A DNA stretch of 64,000 nt from Bradyrhizobium sp. ISRA464 (GCF_029910095.1 NZ_CP094526.1:8074501-8138500); one strand, 5' to 3'. Numbered from the stretch's first letter, positions 44,260 to 54,384 are shown. The notes: generated by a model from the sequence alone, not told the origin. A program made the numbers and translations.

Positions 44260-45038
44260 CGGTGCATTTCATCGGAGCAGGACCGGGCGCTGCCGATTTG
44301 CTGACCTTGCGCGGGCGCGATCTCATCGCCTCCTGTCCAGTCTGCCTCTATGCCGGCTCGCTGGTGCCCGAAGGCGTGCTGGCGCATTGCCCGCCGAACG
44401 CGCGCATCGTCAACACCGCGCCGCTGTCGCTCGACGCGATCATCGCGGAGATCGCTGCCGCGCACGCGGACGGCAAGGATGTCGCGCGGCTGCATTCCGG
44501 CGATCTCTCGATCTGGTCGGCGATGGGCGAGCAATTGCGCCGCCTGCGCGTGCTGCAGATTCCCTATACGATCACGCCCGGCGTGCCGGCCTTCTCCGCC
44601 GCGGCGGCCGCGCTCGAGACGGAGCTGACGCTGCCCGGCCTTGCGCAATCCGTGGTGTTGACGCGCACGCCTGGCAGGGCCAGCGCGATGCCGGAGGGTG
44701 AAACGCTCGCGGCCTTTGCCGCGACCGGCGCGGTGCTCGCCATCCATCTCTCGATCCATCTGCTCGACAAACTCATCGCCGAGCTCACGCCGCACTATGG
44801 TGCGGACTGCCCGGTGGCGATCGTGTGGCGCGCGAGCTGGCCGGATCAACGTATTGTGCGCGCGACACTCGGGACGCTCGATGCCGCGGTCGGTCCCGAA
44901 CTGGAGCGGACTGCGCTGATTCTGGTCGGCAGGACGCTGGGGGCGGAAGAGTTCGCCGAGAGCCGGCTCTACGCCGCCGACTATGACCGCCGCTATCGGC
45001 CGCTGGGTCCGGCGCCGCGCTTTCCCGAGGCATCGTGA
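44256..45038 (+). CDS. cobM: precorrin-4 C11-methyltransferase
   Basis: The 260-residue tetrapyrrole methylase adds the C-11 methyl group. [20 protein letters not shown] is the N-terminal binding loop. [40 protein letters not shown] and [18 protein letters not shown] are characteristic of CobM/CbiF. It overlaps cobE and cobB by four bases each. Confidence 0.95.
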   Translation: MTVHFIGAGPGAADLLTLRGRDLIASCPVCLYAGSLVPEGVLAHCPPNARIVNTAPLSLDAIIAEIAAAHADGKDVARLHSGDLSIWSAMGEQLRRLRVLQIPYTITPGVPAFSAAAAALETELTLPGLAQSVVLTRTPGRASAMPEGETLAAFAATGAVLAIHLSIHLLDKLIAELTPHYGADCPVAIVWRASWPDQRIVRATLGTLDAAVGPELERTALILVGRTLGAEEFAESRLYAADYDRRYRPLGPAPRFPEAS

Positions 45039-46348
45039 TGTCCGCAGGGCTTGTCATCTCGGCGCCCGCATCCAGCGTCGGCAAAACGACGCTGACGCTG
45101 GCGCTGGCCCGCGTCTACCGGAATCGCGGGCTGAAGGTGCAATGCCTGAAGAGCGGGCCCGACTATATTGATCCCGCCTTTCATGCGGTCGCCACCGGAC
45201 GTGTCTCCGTCAATGTCGACAGCTGGGCCATGCCGAGCGATGCAATCCTGCATCTGGCGAGCCGTGGCGCGGATGCCGATCTCGTTTTGGCCGAAGGCTC
45301 CATGGGCCTGTTCGACGGCGTCGCGATGCGTGGTGCCTCCGGCACCGGCGCCACCGCCGATATCGCCGAACTGACGGGGTGGCCGGTATTGCTGGTGATC
45401 GATCCGACGGGCCAGGCGCAAACGGCGGCCGCGGTCGCCGCGGGATTGCGCGGCTTCCGTGCCGGCGTGACGCTTGCCGGCGTCGTGCTCAATCGCGTCG
45501 CGAGCCCGCGCCACGAGGACCTGCTGCGCCATGCCATGGCGGGCGCCGGCATTCCCGTGTTCGGTGCGCTGCCCCGCCACGCCGAGATCACCCTGCCGAA
45601 GCGTCACCTGGGCCTGGTGCAGGCCGAGGAGCAAACGGAGGTGGATGGCTTGATCGCGGAGGCGGCGCGCTTCGTCGCCGAGCATGTCGATCTGGATGCC
45701 GTGCTGCAATCGGCCCGCGCCTGGTCGCCGCAACCAGCCGTCCACGGATTCGCGATCAATCCGCCCGGACAACGCATCGCCTTGGCGCGCGACGCCGCAT
45801 TCTCCTTCATCTATCCGCACATGCTGGAAGCGTGGCGCAAGGCCGGTGCCGAGATCACGATGTTCTCGCCGCTTGCCGACGAAGGCCCCAATGCGAGCGC
45901 CGATGTGTGCTGGCTGCCGGGCGGCTATCCCGAACTGCACGCCGGCAGAATCGCGGCCAACACGCGATTTCTCGGAAGCCTGCGGGCCTTTGCCGAGACG
46001 CGCTCCGTGCATGGCGAATGCGGAGGCTATATGGTGCTGGGCAGTGCCTTGACCGATGCCGACGGCGTGCGCCACGCGATGGCGGGGCTGCTCGGCCTGG
46101 AGACCAGTTATGCCAAGCGTCGCATGCATCTGGGCTACCGGCTCGCCGAGCTTGCCGAACCGATGCCGGGGCACCGCCCAGGCACGTGCCTGCGCGGCCA
46201 CGAATTCCACTATTCCACGATCATCTCGCAGCCCGATACGCCCCTGGCGGTGGTCCGCGATGCGACCGGCACGATCGTTGCGGAAACCGGCTCGCGGCGC
46301 CGTCATGCGACCGGGACATTCTTCCATCTGATAGCGGAGGACCGGTGA
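45035..46348 (+). CDS. cobB: cobyrinic acid / hydrogenobyrinic acid a,c-diamide synthase
   Basis: The 437-residue enzyme amidates side chains a and c with glutamine and ATP. The P-loop is in [20 protein letters not shown] and is followed by [24 protein letters not shown] fits the ATP-binding region. The C-terminal glutaminase has [14 protein letters not shown] and the nucleophile Cys in [11 protein letters not shown]. It supplies the substrate of the CobN chelatase. It overlaps cobM and cobA by four bases each. Confidence 0.95.
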   Translation: MMSAGLVISAPASSVGKTTLTLALARVYRNRGLKVQCLKSGPDYIDPAFHAVATGRVSVNVDSWAMPSDAILHLASRGADADLVLAEGSMGLFDGVAMRGASGTGATADIAELTGWPVLLVIDPTGQAQTAAAVAAGLRGFRAGVTLAGVVLNRVASPRHEDLLRHAMAGAGIPVFGALPRHAEITLPKRHLGLVQAEEQTEVDGLIAEAARFVAEHVDLDAVLQSARAWSPQPAVHGFAINPPGQRIALARDAAFSFIYPHMLEAWRKAGAEITMFSPLADEGPNASADVCWLPGGYPELHAGRIAANTRFLGSLRAFAETRSVHGECGGYMVLGSALTDADGVRHAMAGLLGLETSYAKRRMHLGYRLAELAEPMPGHRPGTCLRGHEFHYSTIISQPDTPLAVVRDATGTIVAETGSRRRHATGTFFHLIAEDR

Positions 46349-47073
46349 GCGGCTTCGTCTCCTTTGTCTCGGCCGGCCCCGGCGACCCCGAGCTTCTGAC
46401 GGTGAAAGGCGCCGCGCGCCTGCGCGACGCCGACGTGGTGCTCTATGACGATCTCGCGTCGGGCACGATCCTCGACCTTGCGCGGTCCGGCGCCAATCTC
46501 GTCGCTGTCGGCAAGCGCGCCGGCCGTCGATCGACCAATCAGCAGCATCTCAACCGCCTGCTGATCGATTACGCCTCCACCGGCGCGCGCGTCGTGCGCC
46601 TGAAATCGGGAGATGCAGGAATCTTCGGCCGGCTCGAAGAAGAGATCGAGGCGCTGCGCGCGGCAGGCATCGGTTACGAGATCGTTCCCGGCGTCACCTC
46701 CGCCTGCGTCGCGGCCGCGCAGGCCGGCATTCCGTTGACGCGACGACATACCTCGCGCCGCGTCCAGTTCGTGACCGGAGCCGATGTCACCGGCGAGTTG
46801 CCGGCGAACTTGAACTTGGCGGCACTGGCCGACCCGGAGGCGACGACCGTTGTCTACATGGGGCGACGCACGTTCCCGGCCCTGGCCGCGAAGCTGATCG
46901 CGCACGGGCTCTCGCCCGATACGCCCGCGCTGTTTGGCGAATCGCTGGGCCGTGCCGACCAGCAGCTTGCCCGCACCACGATCGCAGAACTCGCCGAGCA
47001 GCTCACAAATGCGGGCCCAGCGACTGCGGCAACGGTCATTCTGTTCGGTCCGCTGGCCGGCGATCACGCGTGA
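46345..47073 (+). CDS. cobA: uroporphyrinogen-III C-methyltransferase
   Basis: The 242-residue enzyme (SUMT) methylates uroporphyrinogen III at C-2 and C-7 to give precorrin-2, the entry step from the haem branch. SFVSAGPGDPELLTVKGAAR, VLYDDLASGTILDLAR and LKSGDAGIFGRLEEE are diagnostic, as is RRVQFVTGADVTGELPANL. There is no fused CysG dehydrogenase/chelatase domain. The GTG start overlaps the cobB stop by four bases and is preceded by GCGGAGG; longer in-frame sequence upstream lies inside cobB and is a shadow. Confidence 0.94.
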   Translation: MSGFVSFVSAGPGDPELLTVKGAARLRDADVVLYDDLASGTILDLARSGANLVAVGKRAGRRSTNQQHLNRLLIDYASTGARVVRLKSGDAGIFGRLEEEIEALRAAGIGYEIVPGVTSACVAAAQAGIPLTRRHTSRRVQFVTGADVTGELPANLNLAALADPEATTVVYMGRRTFPALAAKLIAHGLSPDTPALFGESLGRADQQLARTTIAELAEQLTNAGPATAATVILFGPLAGDHA

Positions 47074-47080
47074 TGCGGTC

Positions 47081-47830
47081 ATGTTGAAGCTTTTCCTGAT
47101 CGGCATCGGTTGCGGCGATCCCGCCCAGCTCACGCGCGCGGCGATCGGCGCCATCAACGCCGCCGATCTGATCCTGATCCCGCGCAAGGGCAGCGCGAAA
47201 TCAGACCTTGCCGAGTTGCGCCGGACCATTTGCGCCGAGGTGCTGACCAATGACCGGACGCGCATTGCGGAGTTCGACCTGCCGGTGCGCGACGCCGGCG
47301 AGGAGGACTACCGCAAGGGCGTGGACGATTGGCACGATGCGGTCGCGGCAGCGTGGTCGCGGGAAATCGCTGATCATCTCGGACGCGAGGGGCGCGTTGC
47401 CCTGCTGATCTGGGGCGATCCGTCGTTATACGATTCCAGTCTGCGGATCGCGCAACGGCTCGATCCGTTGCCCAAGATCGAAGTGGTGCCGGGTATCACA
47501 TCGATCCAGGCGCTGTGCGCGGCGCATGCGCTGCCGCTCAACGAGATCGGCGAGCCGTTCCTGGTCACGACCGGGCGGCGGCTGCGCGACGCCGGCTGGC
47601 CCTCGGCTGTGGATACTGTCGTTGTGATGCTCGACGGCGGCGCGGCCTTCCAGACGCTGGATCCTGCAGGACTATACATCTGGTGGGGCGCCTATCTCGG
47701 CATGCCCGATCAGATCACCATCGCGGGTAAGCTGGCCGAAGTGGGCCCTCGCATCGTCGCCGTGCGGCGAGAGGCGCGCGAACGGCACGGCTGGATCATG
47801 GACAGCTACATCCTCAAGCGACGATCGTGA
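47081..47830 (+). CDS. cobF: precorrin-6A synthase (deacetylating), precorrin-5 C1-methyltransferase
   Basis: The 249-residue methylase converts precorrin-5 to 6A and removes the extruded acetyl group; it exists only in the aerobic route. KLFLIGIGCGDPAQLTRAAI starts the protein. LILIPRKGSAKSDLAELR and VALLIWGDPSLYDSSLRIA fit CobF. It begins seven bases after the cobA stop and is the last gene of the riboswitch-led operon. A gap of 92 bases separates it from the convergent GTPase gene; no strong terminator is visible there. Confidence 0.94.
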   Translation: MLKLFLIGIGCGDPAQLTRAAIGAINAADLILIPRKGSAKSDLAELRRTICAEVLTNDRTRIAEFDLPVRDAGEEDYRKGVDDWHDAVAAAWSREIADHLGREGRVALLIWGDPSLYDSSLRIAQRLDPLPKIEVVPGITSIQALCAAHALPLNEIGEPFLVTTGRRLRDAGWPSAVDTVVVMLDGGAAFQTLDPAGLYIWWGAYLGMPDQITIAGKLAEVGPRIVAVRREARERHGWIMDSYILKRRS

Positions 47831-47922
47831 TCCAATGCCGCGGCCACGGCGCGCGGCTCACACGGGCTGCGGTCGCGGAACGCGGACCTCGCCGCACGAC
47901 GGACCGATCCGCCCGCCTGACG

Positions 47923-48852
47923 TCAGCCGGGCTCGACGCACGCTTCCATGATCGCGTCGATCTCGGCGCGCGACAGAACGCCCATCTCGGCGATGAACAC
48001 AATTCGTGTGCGCGGCACGCCCGGCGCCGGCGCCTCACCCGCCGCCAGCGTCGCGCGTCCACCGGCAAGCTGAAACACCATCAAGCGTCCGGGCTGCTCC
48101 ACCGTCTCGAACAATCCCTTCGCCCGCGCGAGCTTTGGCGCCAGCCGGCTGATGGCCTGCTGTAATCGCGGCAACCGCACCGGCCGTTCCGACGTCCAGT
48201 TCAGCGTCTCGAACCGATCAACCACGGGCCGGCGCGGCTCCGTCTCGCGCGGCGATGGCGGGCGATCGAGGTCCGCAGGGAACAGCAGCGCCGTGGGCAC
48301 CTCGCCATTGAGAGCATCGACCACCACCGCCGCAGGACGTAGCGCCCGCACCGCATCGCGTATCCGAGCGCACTGCTCCGCGCTCGCCAGATCCACCTTG
48401 CTCAGCGCCACCACGTCGGCCGCGCGCAGTTGCGATCGCAGCAGCGCATCGTCGAGCCTGGCCGCGGGCTGCGTCGCGTCCACCACGCACAGCACGGTTT
48501 CCAGCGGCGCCTCCCGCCAGATCACCGGGTCCATCAGATTGCGCACGACGTCGGAAGGATCAGCCACGCCGCTAGTTTCGATCACGATGAACTCGGGGCG
48601 CGGATCACGCCGCAACAGCGTGGCAAGCGTGCGAATGAGATCGCCCTCCAGCGAGCAACAGATGCAGCCATTGCTCAGGCTCGCCACGCCGTCGCTCGTG
48701 CCGGCGATCAGCTCGGCGTCGATGTTGATCGCGCCGAAATCGTTGACCACGGCGGCGATCCGCCGGCCCTGCGCATGCGCCAGCAGATGGTTCACGACCG
48801 TGGTCTTGCCCGCCCCCAGAAAGCCCACAACCAGCAGGATCGGGACCGGCAC
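47923..48852 (-). CDS. COG0523/G3E GTPase (CobW-like metallochaperone)
   Basis: The 309-residue protein is a second CobW-like GTPase. The P-loop is VVGFLGAGKTTVVNHLLAH, the metal site CxCC is in NGCICCSLEGDLI, and ALSKVDLA is the guanine-recognition element. Unlike CobW it lacks a His-rich loop. A GTG at 48852 gives the family N terminus; longer frames run into the upstream deacylase gene. It starts two bases after the stop of that gene, so the two are translated together. This pairing suggests that it loads metal into the deacylase rather than serving cobalamin synthesis. Confidence 0.88.
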   Translation of the reverse strand: MPVPILLVVGFLGAGKTTVVNHLLAHAQGRRIAAVVNDFGAINIDAELIAGTSDGVASLSNGCICCSLEGDLIRTLATLLRRDPRPEFIVIETSGVADPSDVVRNLMDPVIWREAPLETVLCVVDATQPAARLDDALLRSQLRAADVVALSKVDLASAEQCARIRDAVRALRPAAVVVDALNGEVPTALLFPADLDRPPSPRETEPRRPVVDRFETLNWTSERPVRLPRLQQAISRLAPKLARAKGLFETVEQPGRLMVFQLAGGRATLAAGEAPAPGVPRTRIVFIAEMGVLSRAEIDAIMEACVEPG

Positions 48853-48854
48853 GA

Positions 48855-50348
48855 TCAGCTCTCGGCAGTGACGGGCCGGCGCACCGGCCGGCCGGGCCGC
48901 GCCGTCACATCGAGAACGCCGTCGGAGATCAACGGCTGGCCGCTGACCACGAGGTGGCGCACGCCTTCGGCCGGGCGGTTCATCGCAGTGAAGGTCGCGC
49001 GATCGCTTAAGCTCTCGTAGTCGAACACCACGATATCGGCATCCGCGCCCACCTGCAGCCTGCCCTTCGCGCGCATCGCCGGCGTGCTGGCGGCCAGGAT
49101 CTCCGCCGGGATCAGCGCGCATTTGCGGATGCCTTCGAGCAGCGACACCGCCCTCCGCTCGCGCACCCACTCGCGGATGAAGCGCGTGAAGCAGCCCGCC
49201 GATCGCGGATGCGACGTTGCATCATCCGGCAACGGCCAGGCATCGCCGGTGTAGACCTTGCCGTTCGATAATGTCCAAGGCATCGCGTCGGACGCGATTG
49301 CGCCGCCGGGATACAGCACCGAGATGTCCAGGAGGTTGCGGTGGTACGGGTTGTTCTCGATGTCAAGCACATGCCACAGCACCAGCGTGGACGGCTCTTC
49401 GGCCTGCGCAGTCAGCAGCTCCTCGCGGCTGCCGAAGCGGTGACCGTCGGTCACGCGCTGCACCGAATCGTAGCCGAGGCCGTTGCGCTCCTCGAATTGG
49501 GGATCGCTGAAGAAGGTTGCCGCCAGCACGGTGGAGCCGGTGCCGTAGGGATAGGCCTCCACCGTGATCGGCAGGCCTTGCGCCTGCGCCTTCGCGATCA
49601 GCGCGGAGCAGCGCTCGACATCCGTCTTGCTGGATGAGTTGAAATGGCAGATGTGCATATGCGCGCCGGTGGCGCCGGCATAGCCGATCAGCCGGATATA
49701 GGCCTCGGCCGCGCTTTCCGGGTCGATGCGGGACATGTAGGCGACATGGGTGAAGGTCGGCACGCCATGCGTCGCCGCCAGCTGGCACACCGCCGTCAGC
49801 TCCTGCACACCGGCGCCCGGGGCATAGGCGTTGAGAATGCCGATCCCGATGCCGCCCTCGTTCAGCCCGTTGCCGAGGCGGTCGAGAATACCGGCCACCT
49901 CAGTCTCGCTCGCCACGTTCTCGATCCAACGGCGGTCGCGCATGGCCCTGCCGAACGACTCCAGCGAGCTTTCCTCATTGGAGCCGGTCATCGCGCCGAT
50001 GCGCGCGAAGGCCCAGTTGGCGGCAGCGCCGTAGTTCAGCACCCGTCCTTTCTCGGCCTGGCGGCGGTACCAGGACGCGACCGGCAGCACGCCGGCCTCG
50101 AGGTCGAGCGTCGTCGTCACCCCGTCGAACGCCTGCATGCGATCGGCCGGAATCGTCTGGCCATGCGCGTGCAGATCGATGAAGCCGGGAGCGACAACAA
50201 GTCCGCTCGCGTCGATCTGCCGCTCAGCGCTGCCCAGCCCGGTCCCCACCGCGGCGATCCGGCCGTCCAGCACCGCCACGTCGCCGACGGCGTCCATCCC
50301 GCTGGCCGGATCCACCACCCGGCCGCCGCTGATCACCAAACCGCCCAT
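48855..50348 (-). CDS. N-acyl-D-amino-acid deacylase / D-aminoacylase-type amidohydrolase
   Basis: The 497-residue protein belongs to the amidohydrolase superfamily. LVISGGRVVDPASGM at the start and VVAPGFIDLHAHGQTIPAD, with metal ligands H60 and H62, are typical of the D-aminoacylase group. THVAYMS and HICHFNSSSKTD probably provide further ligands. Such enzymes hydrolyse N-acyl-D-amino acids or related amides and need Zn. The cytoplasmic protein has no signal peptide. The ATG follows GGGGAGTGGCGAT. The GTPase gene follows two bases downstream. The exact substrate is not known. The 213 bases upstream to the ABC gene show nothing. Confidence 0.87.
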   Translation of the reverse strand: MGGLVISGGRVVDPASGMDAVGDVAVLDGRIAAVGTGLGSAERQIDASGLVVAPGFIDLHAHGQTIPADRMQAFDGVTTTLDLEAGVLPVASWYRRQAEKGRVLNYGAAANWAFARIGAMTGSNEESSLESFGRAMRDRRWIENVASETEVAGILDRLGNGLNEGGIGIGILNAYAPGAGVQELTAVCQLAATHGVPTFTHVAYMSRIDPESAAEAYIRLIGYAGATGAHMHICHFNSSSKTDVERCSALIAKAQAQGLPITVEAYPYGTGSTVLAATFFSDPQFEERNGLGYDSVQRVTDGHRFGSREELLTAQAEEPSTLVLWHVLDIENNPYHRNLLDISVLYPGGAIASDAMPWTLSNGKVYTGDAWPLPDDATSHPRSAGCFTRFIREWVRERRAVSLLEGIRKCALIPAEILAASTPAMRAKGRLQVGADADIVVFDYESLSDRATFTAMNRPAEGVRHLVVSGQPLISDGVLDVTARPGRPVRRPVTAES

Positions 50349-50561
50349 ATCGCCACTCCCCGCATTGTCCGGAACCGCGGTCCCCAGGCCGGCCGCTTCG
50401 CTAAAGGCTTACGACCGGTCCCATGCCGGGCCAAGACACAAAAATGCATCGCATCTATCGCGACATCCGCGTCGGGATCGTCGTGACATGGTGTAAGGCA
50501 ATCGCCCCTCACGCGAGCGCAGGCAGCGCCAGGCCGCGTGTCCTGCCGCGACAGCGCGTGT

Positions 50562-52418
50562 TCAGATCCCCTCGAACTGCAGCCGCGCCAGCCGTGCGTA
50601 GAGGCCGTTGGCGGCGACCAGCTCGGCGTGGGTGCCCTGCTCGACGATCTTGCCCTGGTCCATCACCAGGATGCGGTCGCAGGACAGGACGGTGGCGAGA
50701 CGGTGCGCGATGACAAGCGTGGTGCGGTGGCGCATCAACTCCTCGAGCGCGGTCTGCACCAGCGTCTCGCTTTCGGCGTCGAGCGCCGAGGTCGCCTCGT
50801 CGAGCAGGAGCAGCGGCGCATCGCGCAGGATCGCGCGCGCGATCGCGATGCGCTGGCGCTGGCCGCCCGAGAGCGTCACGCCGCGCTCGCCGAGCTGAGC
50901 CTCAAAGCCGCCGGGCAAGCGGCGCAGGAATTCGCTGGCATGCGCGAGATCTGCGGCGCGCTCGACCTCGGCATCCGTGGCATCAGGACGGCCGAACCGG
51001 ATGTTCTCGCGCGCGCTGGCGGCGAACACGACGGACTCCTGCGGCACCAGCGCGATGCGCGCGCGCACACCGGTCGGATCCGCCTCGCGGATCGGCACGC
51101 CGTCGAGCGAGATCGTGCCCGACTTCGGATCGTAGAAACGCAGCAGGAGATGGAACAATGTGCTCTTGCCGGCGCCGGAGGGACCGACAATCGCAACCTT
51201 CTCGCCCGAGCGCACCGACAGCGACACGCCGTCGACCGCGAGCACCTTGGGCCGGGTCGGATAGGCGAAGCTGACCTGGTCGAAGCCGACATCGCCGCGC
51301 GGCGGCTGCGGCAGTGCGCGCGGCGCGGCGGGAGCGGTGATCGCCGGCCTGACGCGCAGGATCTCGAACAACCGCTCGGCCGCGCCTGATGCGGCCGAAA
51401 TCTCGCCCCAGACCTCGCTGAGCTGGCCGAGGCCGGTTGCGGCGAACGCGGCGTAAAGGATGAATTGCCCGAGCCGGCCCGGGCTGATCGTGCCGACCAG
51501 CACGTCGTGCGAGCCGACCCAGAGGATCACGACGACGCTCGTGAATACGATGAAGATGATGATCAGCGTCAGCACCGCGCGCGCCTTGGTCGAGCTGCGC
51601 GCCGCCTCATAGGCCTGCTCGACCTCGCGGCTGAAGCGCGTCCTGGCGAACCGCTCGCTGGTGTAGGCCTGCACGGTGCGGATCGCGGCGACGAGCTCGG
51701 ACGCATAGGCGCTGGCGTCGGCCAGCGTATCCTGGGCATTGCGCGACAGCCGACGCACCCAGCGCCCGAACGCGACCAGCGGAAGCACGATGATCGGGAT
51801 CGCCAGCAGCACGAAGCCGGAGAGCCGCGGGCTCGTGATCACCATCATGCTGGCCGCACCGATGAACAGCATCAGGTTGCGCAGCGCGATCGAGACGGAG
51901 GCACCGACCGCGGACTTGATCTGCGTGGTGTCAGCGGTGAGCCGCGACACCAGTTCGCCCGAGCGCGCGGAATCGAAGAACGACGGCGACAGCGAAATCA
52001 GATGCGCGAATACGTCGCGCCGGAGATCAGCGACGATGCGCTCGCCGATCGTCATGACGAGGTAGTAACGCGAGGCGCTGGCACAGGCCAGCACCGCAAC
52101 GACCGCGATCATCACGCTGAAATAGCTGTTGATCATCGCGATGCCTTCCGGCGTGAAGCCCAGATCGATCATCCGTCGGACCGCGACCGGCACGATCAAC
52201 GTGGTAAGGGCCGCGACCGTCAGCGCGATGAAGGCGAGGACCGCACGCCCCTTGTAGCGGGCCACATAGGGCGCGAGCGCGAGCAAGGGCTTCAGGCGGG
52301 CGCGGCCCTTCGCCGGCTCCGTCAGTTGGCTCTCGATGAAGGCTTCCTCCTCGAGCAGCGCATCGCGCGGAGGCTGCGGGGCGCCGTGAGGGGTCTCAAG
52401 CTGTTCGGCTACGCTCAT
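50562..52418 (-). CDS. ABC exporter, fused permease and ATPase (MsbA-like)
   Basis: The 618-residue protein has an export permease domain with six membrane segments from about residue 55 to 340, followed by the ATPase. The Walker A motif GPSGAGKST is at about 410, the signature LSGGQ at about 519 and Walker [13 protein letters not shown] at about 540. It should act as a homodimer exporting lipids, peptides or drugs; the substrate cannot be told. It is a single gene, divergent from rpmE with about 195 bases between them. Confidence 0.9.
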   Translation of the reverse strand: MSVAEQLETPHGAPQPPRDALLEEEAFIESQLTEPAKGRARLKPLLALAPYVARYKGRAVLAFIALTVAALTTLIVPVAVRRMIDLGFTPEGIAMINSYFSVMIAVVAVLACASASRYYLVMTIGERIVADLRRDVFAHLISLSPSFFDSARSGELVSRLTADTTQIKSAVGASVSIALRNLMLFIGAASMMVITSPRLSGFVLLAIPIIVLPLVAFGRWVRRLSRNAQDTLADASAYASELVAAIRTVQAYTSERFARTRFSREVEQAYEAARSSTKARAVLTLIIIFIVFTSVVVILWVGSHDVLVGTISPGRLGQFILYAAFAATGLGQLSEVWGEISAASGAAERLFEILRVRPAITAPAAPRALPQPPRGDVGFDQVSFAYPTRPKVLAVDGVSLSVRSGEKVAIVGPSGAGKSTLFHLLLRFYDPKSGTISLDGVPIREADPTGVRARIALVPQESVVFAASARENIRFGRPDATDAEVERAADLAHASEFLRRLPGGFEAQLGERGVTLSGGQRQRIAIARAILRDAPLLLLDEATSALDAESETLVQTALEELMRHRTTLVIAHRLATVLSCDRILVMDQGKIVEQGTHAELVAANGLYARLARLQFEGI

Positions 52419-52522
52419 GAATTCTGGACCGGTTTCTCTGCCCCCAGATAGGCCCGCCGACCCCCGGCTGGCAAATCCGGTAAAGTCCCAATGCAGTGAT
52501 AGGCTTAAGCCCGTTTCTTGGC

Positions 52523-52550
52523 TTGTTTTAGGGGGTCCCTTGCGTTATAG
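52523..52550 (+). promoter_or_regulatory. promoter of rpmE
   Basis: TTGTTT at 52523-52528 and TTATAG at 52545-52550 are separated by 16 bases, a fair sigma70-type promoter. Transcription would start near 52557, leaving a leader of about 57 bases before the ATG. Confidence 0.5.
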
Positions 52551-52613
52551 AGCCGCCCAAATCCCGTATCCGTGACATCTTGAGACGGGCGCCGGCGCGC
52601 CGAAGGAACTGCC

Positions 52614-52841
52614 ATGAAAGCCGATATTCATCCGAATTATCATACGATTAAGGTCGTCATGACCGACGGCACCGAGTACCTGACCCGCTCGACCTGGGGC
52701 AAGGAAGGCGATACGCTGAACCTCGACATCGACCCCAAGTCGCACCCGGCCTGGACCGGCGGCACCCAGCAGATCATGGACCGCGGCGGCCGCGTGTCCC
52801 GGTTCCAGAAGAAGTTTTCGGGCTTCCTCAAGAAGGACTAA
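52614..52841 (+). CDS. rpmE: 50S ribosomal protein L31
   Basis: The 75-residue protein starts [20 protein letters not shown] and ends [12 protein letters not shown], the alphaproteobacterial form of L31. The Cys residues of the zinc-binding type are absent, so this is a C-minus form. The ATG follows AAGGAACTGCC. A promoter and a strong terminator flank it, so it forms its own transcript. Confidence 0.97.
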   Translation: MKADIHPNYHTIKVVMTDGTEYLTRSTWGKEGDTLNLDIDPKSHPAWTGGTQQIMDRGGRVSRFQKKFSGFLKKD

Positions 52842-52873
52842 AGTCCGTATCGATCGCCATCGCGGTCAGATGC

Positions 52874-52905
52874 AAACGCCCCCATCGCGGGGGCGTTTTT
52901 ATTTT
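52874..52905 (+). terminator. Rho-independent terminator of rpmE
   Basis: A perfect 10-base stem, AAACGCCCCC and GGGGGCGTTT, with loop ATCGC is followed by TTATTTT. It begins 33 bases after the rpmE stop. Confidence 0.93.
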
Positions 52906-52940
52906 GCGCTGACGTTTGACCGCTTCGTAGGCGCCCTGAC

Positions 52941-53062
52941 CCTCATCCTGAGGCGCCCGCATAGCGGGCGTCTCGAAGGATGTAGGCCACAGACGGGCCT
53001 CATGGTTCGCCTGGCGATGCGCAGCATCGTCCAGAGACGCGCTTTGGCTCCTCACCATGAGG
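52941..53062. repeat. rhizobial intergenic repeat element
   Basis: It starts with CCTCATCCTGAGG (52941-52953) and ends with CCTCACCATGAGG (53050-53062). Inside is a hairpin, CGCCCGCATAGCGGGCG. Repeats of this look are common between genes in Bradyrhizobium and Rhodopseudomonas. It separates the convergent rpmE and LysE-type genes. Confidence 0.7.
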
Positions 53063-53081
53063 AATTGATGGCGCAGCGGGC

Positions 53082-53708
53082 CTAGCGGTCCTGGAAGGCG
53101 AGCCGCGCCCCGAGCGCGACCAGGATGCTGCCGCCGATCCGCTGCATGATCCGCTGCGACCGGTGCGAGCGCCGCAGCTTCGACATCACGGCGCTGGCGA
53201 AGACCACGCAGACGATGTCGACCAGCGAGAATGTCAGATTGACGACGGTGCCGAGCACGACGAGCTGGGCCCAGACCAGCAGGCTTGCCGAGGCGTCGAC
53301 AAATTGCGGCAGGAACGCCAGGAAGAAGATCGCGGTCTTCGGATTCAGCACCTCGACGACGACGCTTTGCGCAAACGCGCGCTTCACGGTGAGTGGCGCA
53401 AGGTCGGGTCGCGCTTGATGGTCGCGATCACGGAACAGCGACAGCCCAAGCCAGACCAGATAGGCCGCGCCGGCGAGCTTCATCGCCATGAACAGCGGCG
53501 GTACCGCATGAAACAGCAATGCAAGGCCGGCGGCCGCGGCGACCACATGGACGTAACCGCCGAGATGCAGGCCGAGCGAGGCCATCAGGCCTGCGCGCCG
53601 GCCGCCTGCCAGCGTGCGAGCTGCAGCGTAGAGCATGGCCGGGCCCGGGATCAGCGCAAAGGTCGCGGTCGTGATCGCGAATGCGACGTACAATTCCATT
53701 GCAGGCAT
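53082..53708 (-). CDS. LysE/RhtB family amino-acid exporter
   Basis: The 208-residue protein has six predicted membrane segments. FALIPGPAMLYAAARTLAGG near the start is the LysE/RhtB signature, and VEVLNPKTAIFFLAFLPQFV is typical in the middle. It should export amino acids or derivatives. It begins seven bases after the PaiB-type gene and probably shares its transcript. A second ATG at codon 4 is an alternative start. Nothing in the sequence shows the substrate. Confidence 0.9.
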   Translation of the reverse strand: MPAMELYVAFAITTATFALIPGPAMLYAAARTLAGGRRAGLMASLGLHLGGYVHVVAAAAGLALLFHAVPPLFMAMKLAGAAYLVWLGLSLFRDRDHQARPDLAPLTVKRAFAQSVVVEVLNPKTAIFFLAFLPQFVDASASLLVWAQLVVLGTVVNLTFSLVDIVCVVFASAVMSKLRRSHRSQRIMQRIGGSILVALGARLAFQDR

Positions 53709-53715
53709 TCGCGCC

Positions 53716-54342
53716 TCAATTCATCGGGATCATCGCCGCGACCTCGCGGTCGACCGGATTGTCGCTGGCGCCGAGCCCGGCGACGACGCCCGCGCGATCC
53801 TCGAGCTTGCGGTTCTGGCTCATCTTCTTCTTGGCGTCGATCCGCGTGATCGGCATCCGGATGCCGACGATTCCGCGCAGTTGAGCCTTGATGAAATCGG
53901 CCGGCGCATCGCTGACCTGCCAGACCTCCGCGCGCGAACTCTCGTGCAGATTGGTCAGCCGCGTCACGACGTCGAGCAGACGATCCGCATCCTCGAAGAA
54001 CTCGGCGGGCCCATAGGCGTGGACGGCGACGTAGTTCCAGGTCGGCACCACCTTGCCGTGCTCGGCCTTGGTCACGTACCAGGACGGCGTCACATAGGCG
54101 TCGGGCCCGGTGAAGATCGCCATCGCCTCGCCAAGCGCAGGCGCCTGCCACTGCGGATTGGGCCGTGCGACGTGACCGTACAGGGTGCCGTAGTCGCCCT
54201 CGCGCTCGTCGAGGATCAGCGGCAGCGGCGTGCCCATCAGCCCGTCGGCGGTCGCGGTGACCAGCGTCGCAAGCCGCGACGCCCTTATCGTGGCGTGAAT
54301 CGCGCCAAGCTCGTCGATCTTGAAATGTGGCGGCACGTACAT
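53716..54342 (-). CDS. PaiB-type FMN-binding protein
   Basis: The 208-residue protein begins MYVPPHFKIDELGAIHATIR, the usual start of the PaiB family, with a split-barrel flavin-binding fold. GTLYGHVARPNPQW and PTWNYVAVHAYGPAEFF are family motifs. PaiB was described as a negative transcriptional regulator in Bacillus; many members are probably flavin- or haem-binding enzymes. The ATG at 54342 follows GAGG with good spacing; one four codons upstream is less likely. It is followed by the exporter and is divergent from the MocR-type regulator. Confidence 0.85.
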   Translation of the reverse strand: MYVPPHFKIDELGAIHATIRASRLATLVTATADGLMGTPLPLILDEREGDYGTLYGHVARPNPQWQAPALGEAMAIFTGPDAYVTPSWYVTKAEHGKVVPTWNYVAVHAYGPAEFFEDADRLLDVVTRLTNLHESSRAEVWQVSDAPADFIKAQLRGIVGIRMPITRIDAKKKMSQNRKLEDRAGVVAGLGASDNPVDREVAAMIPMN

Positions 54343-54384
54343 GGGAAACCTCATCAGCTATCGGCTCGCACAATAGCCCCAGAG

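Noticed and set aside
45379..46344. Long N-terminal extension of the cobA frame
   Set aside because: It runs inside cobB in another frame. The GTG at 46345 with a ribosome site gives a normal SUMT.
47831..47922. A terminator between cobF and the convergent GTPase gene
   Set aside because: No hairpin with a T run could be identified.
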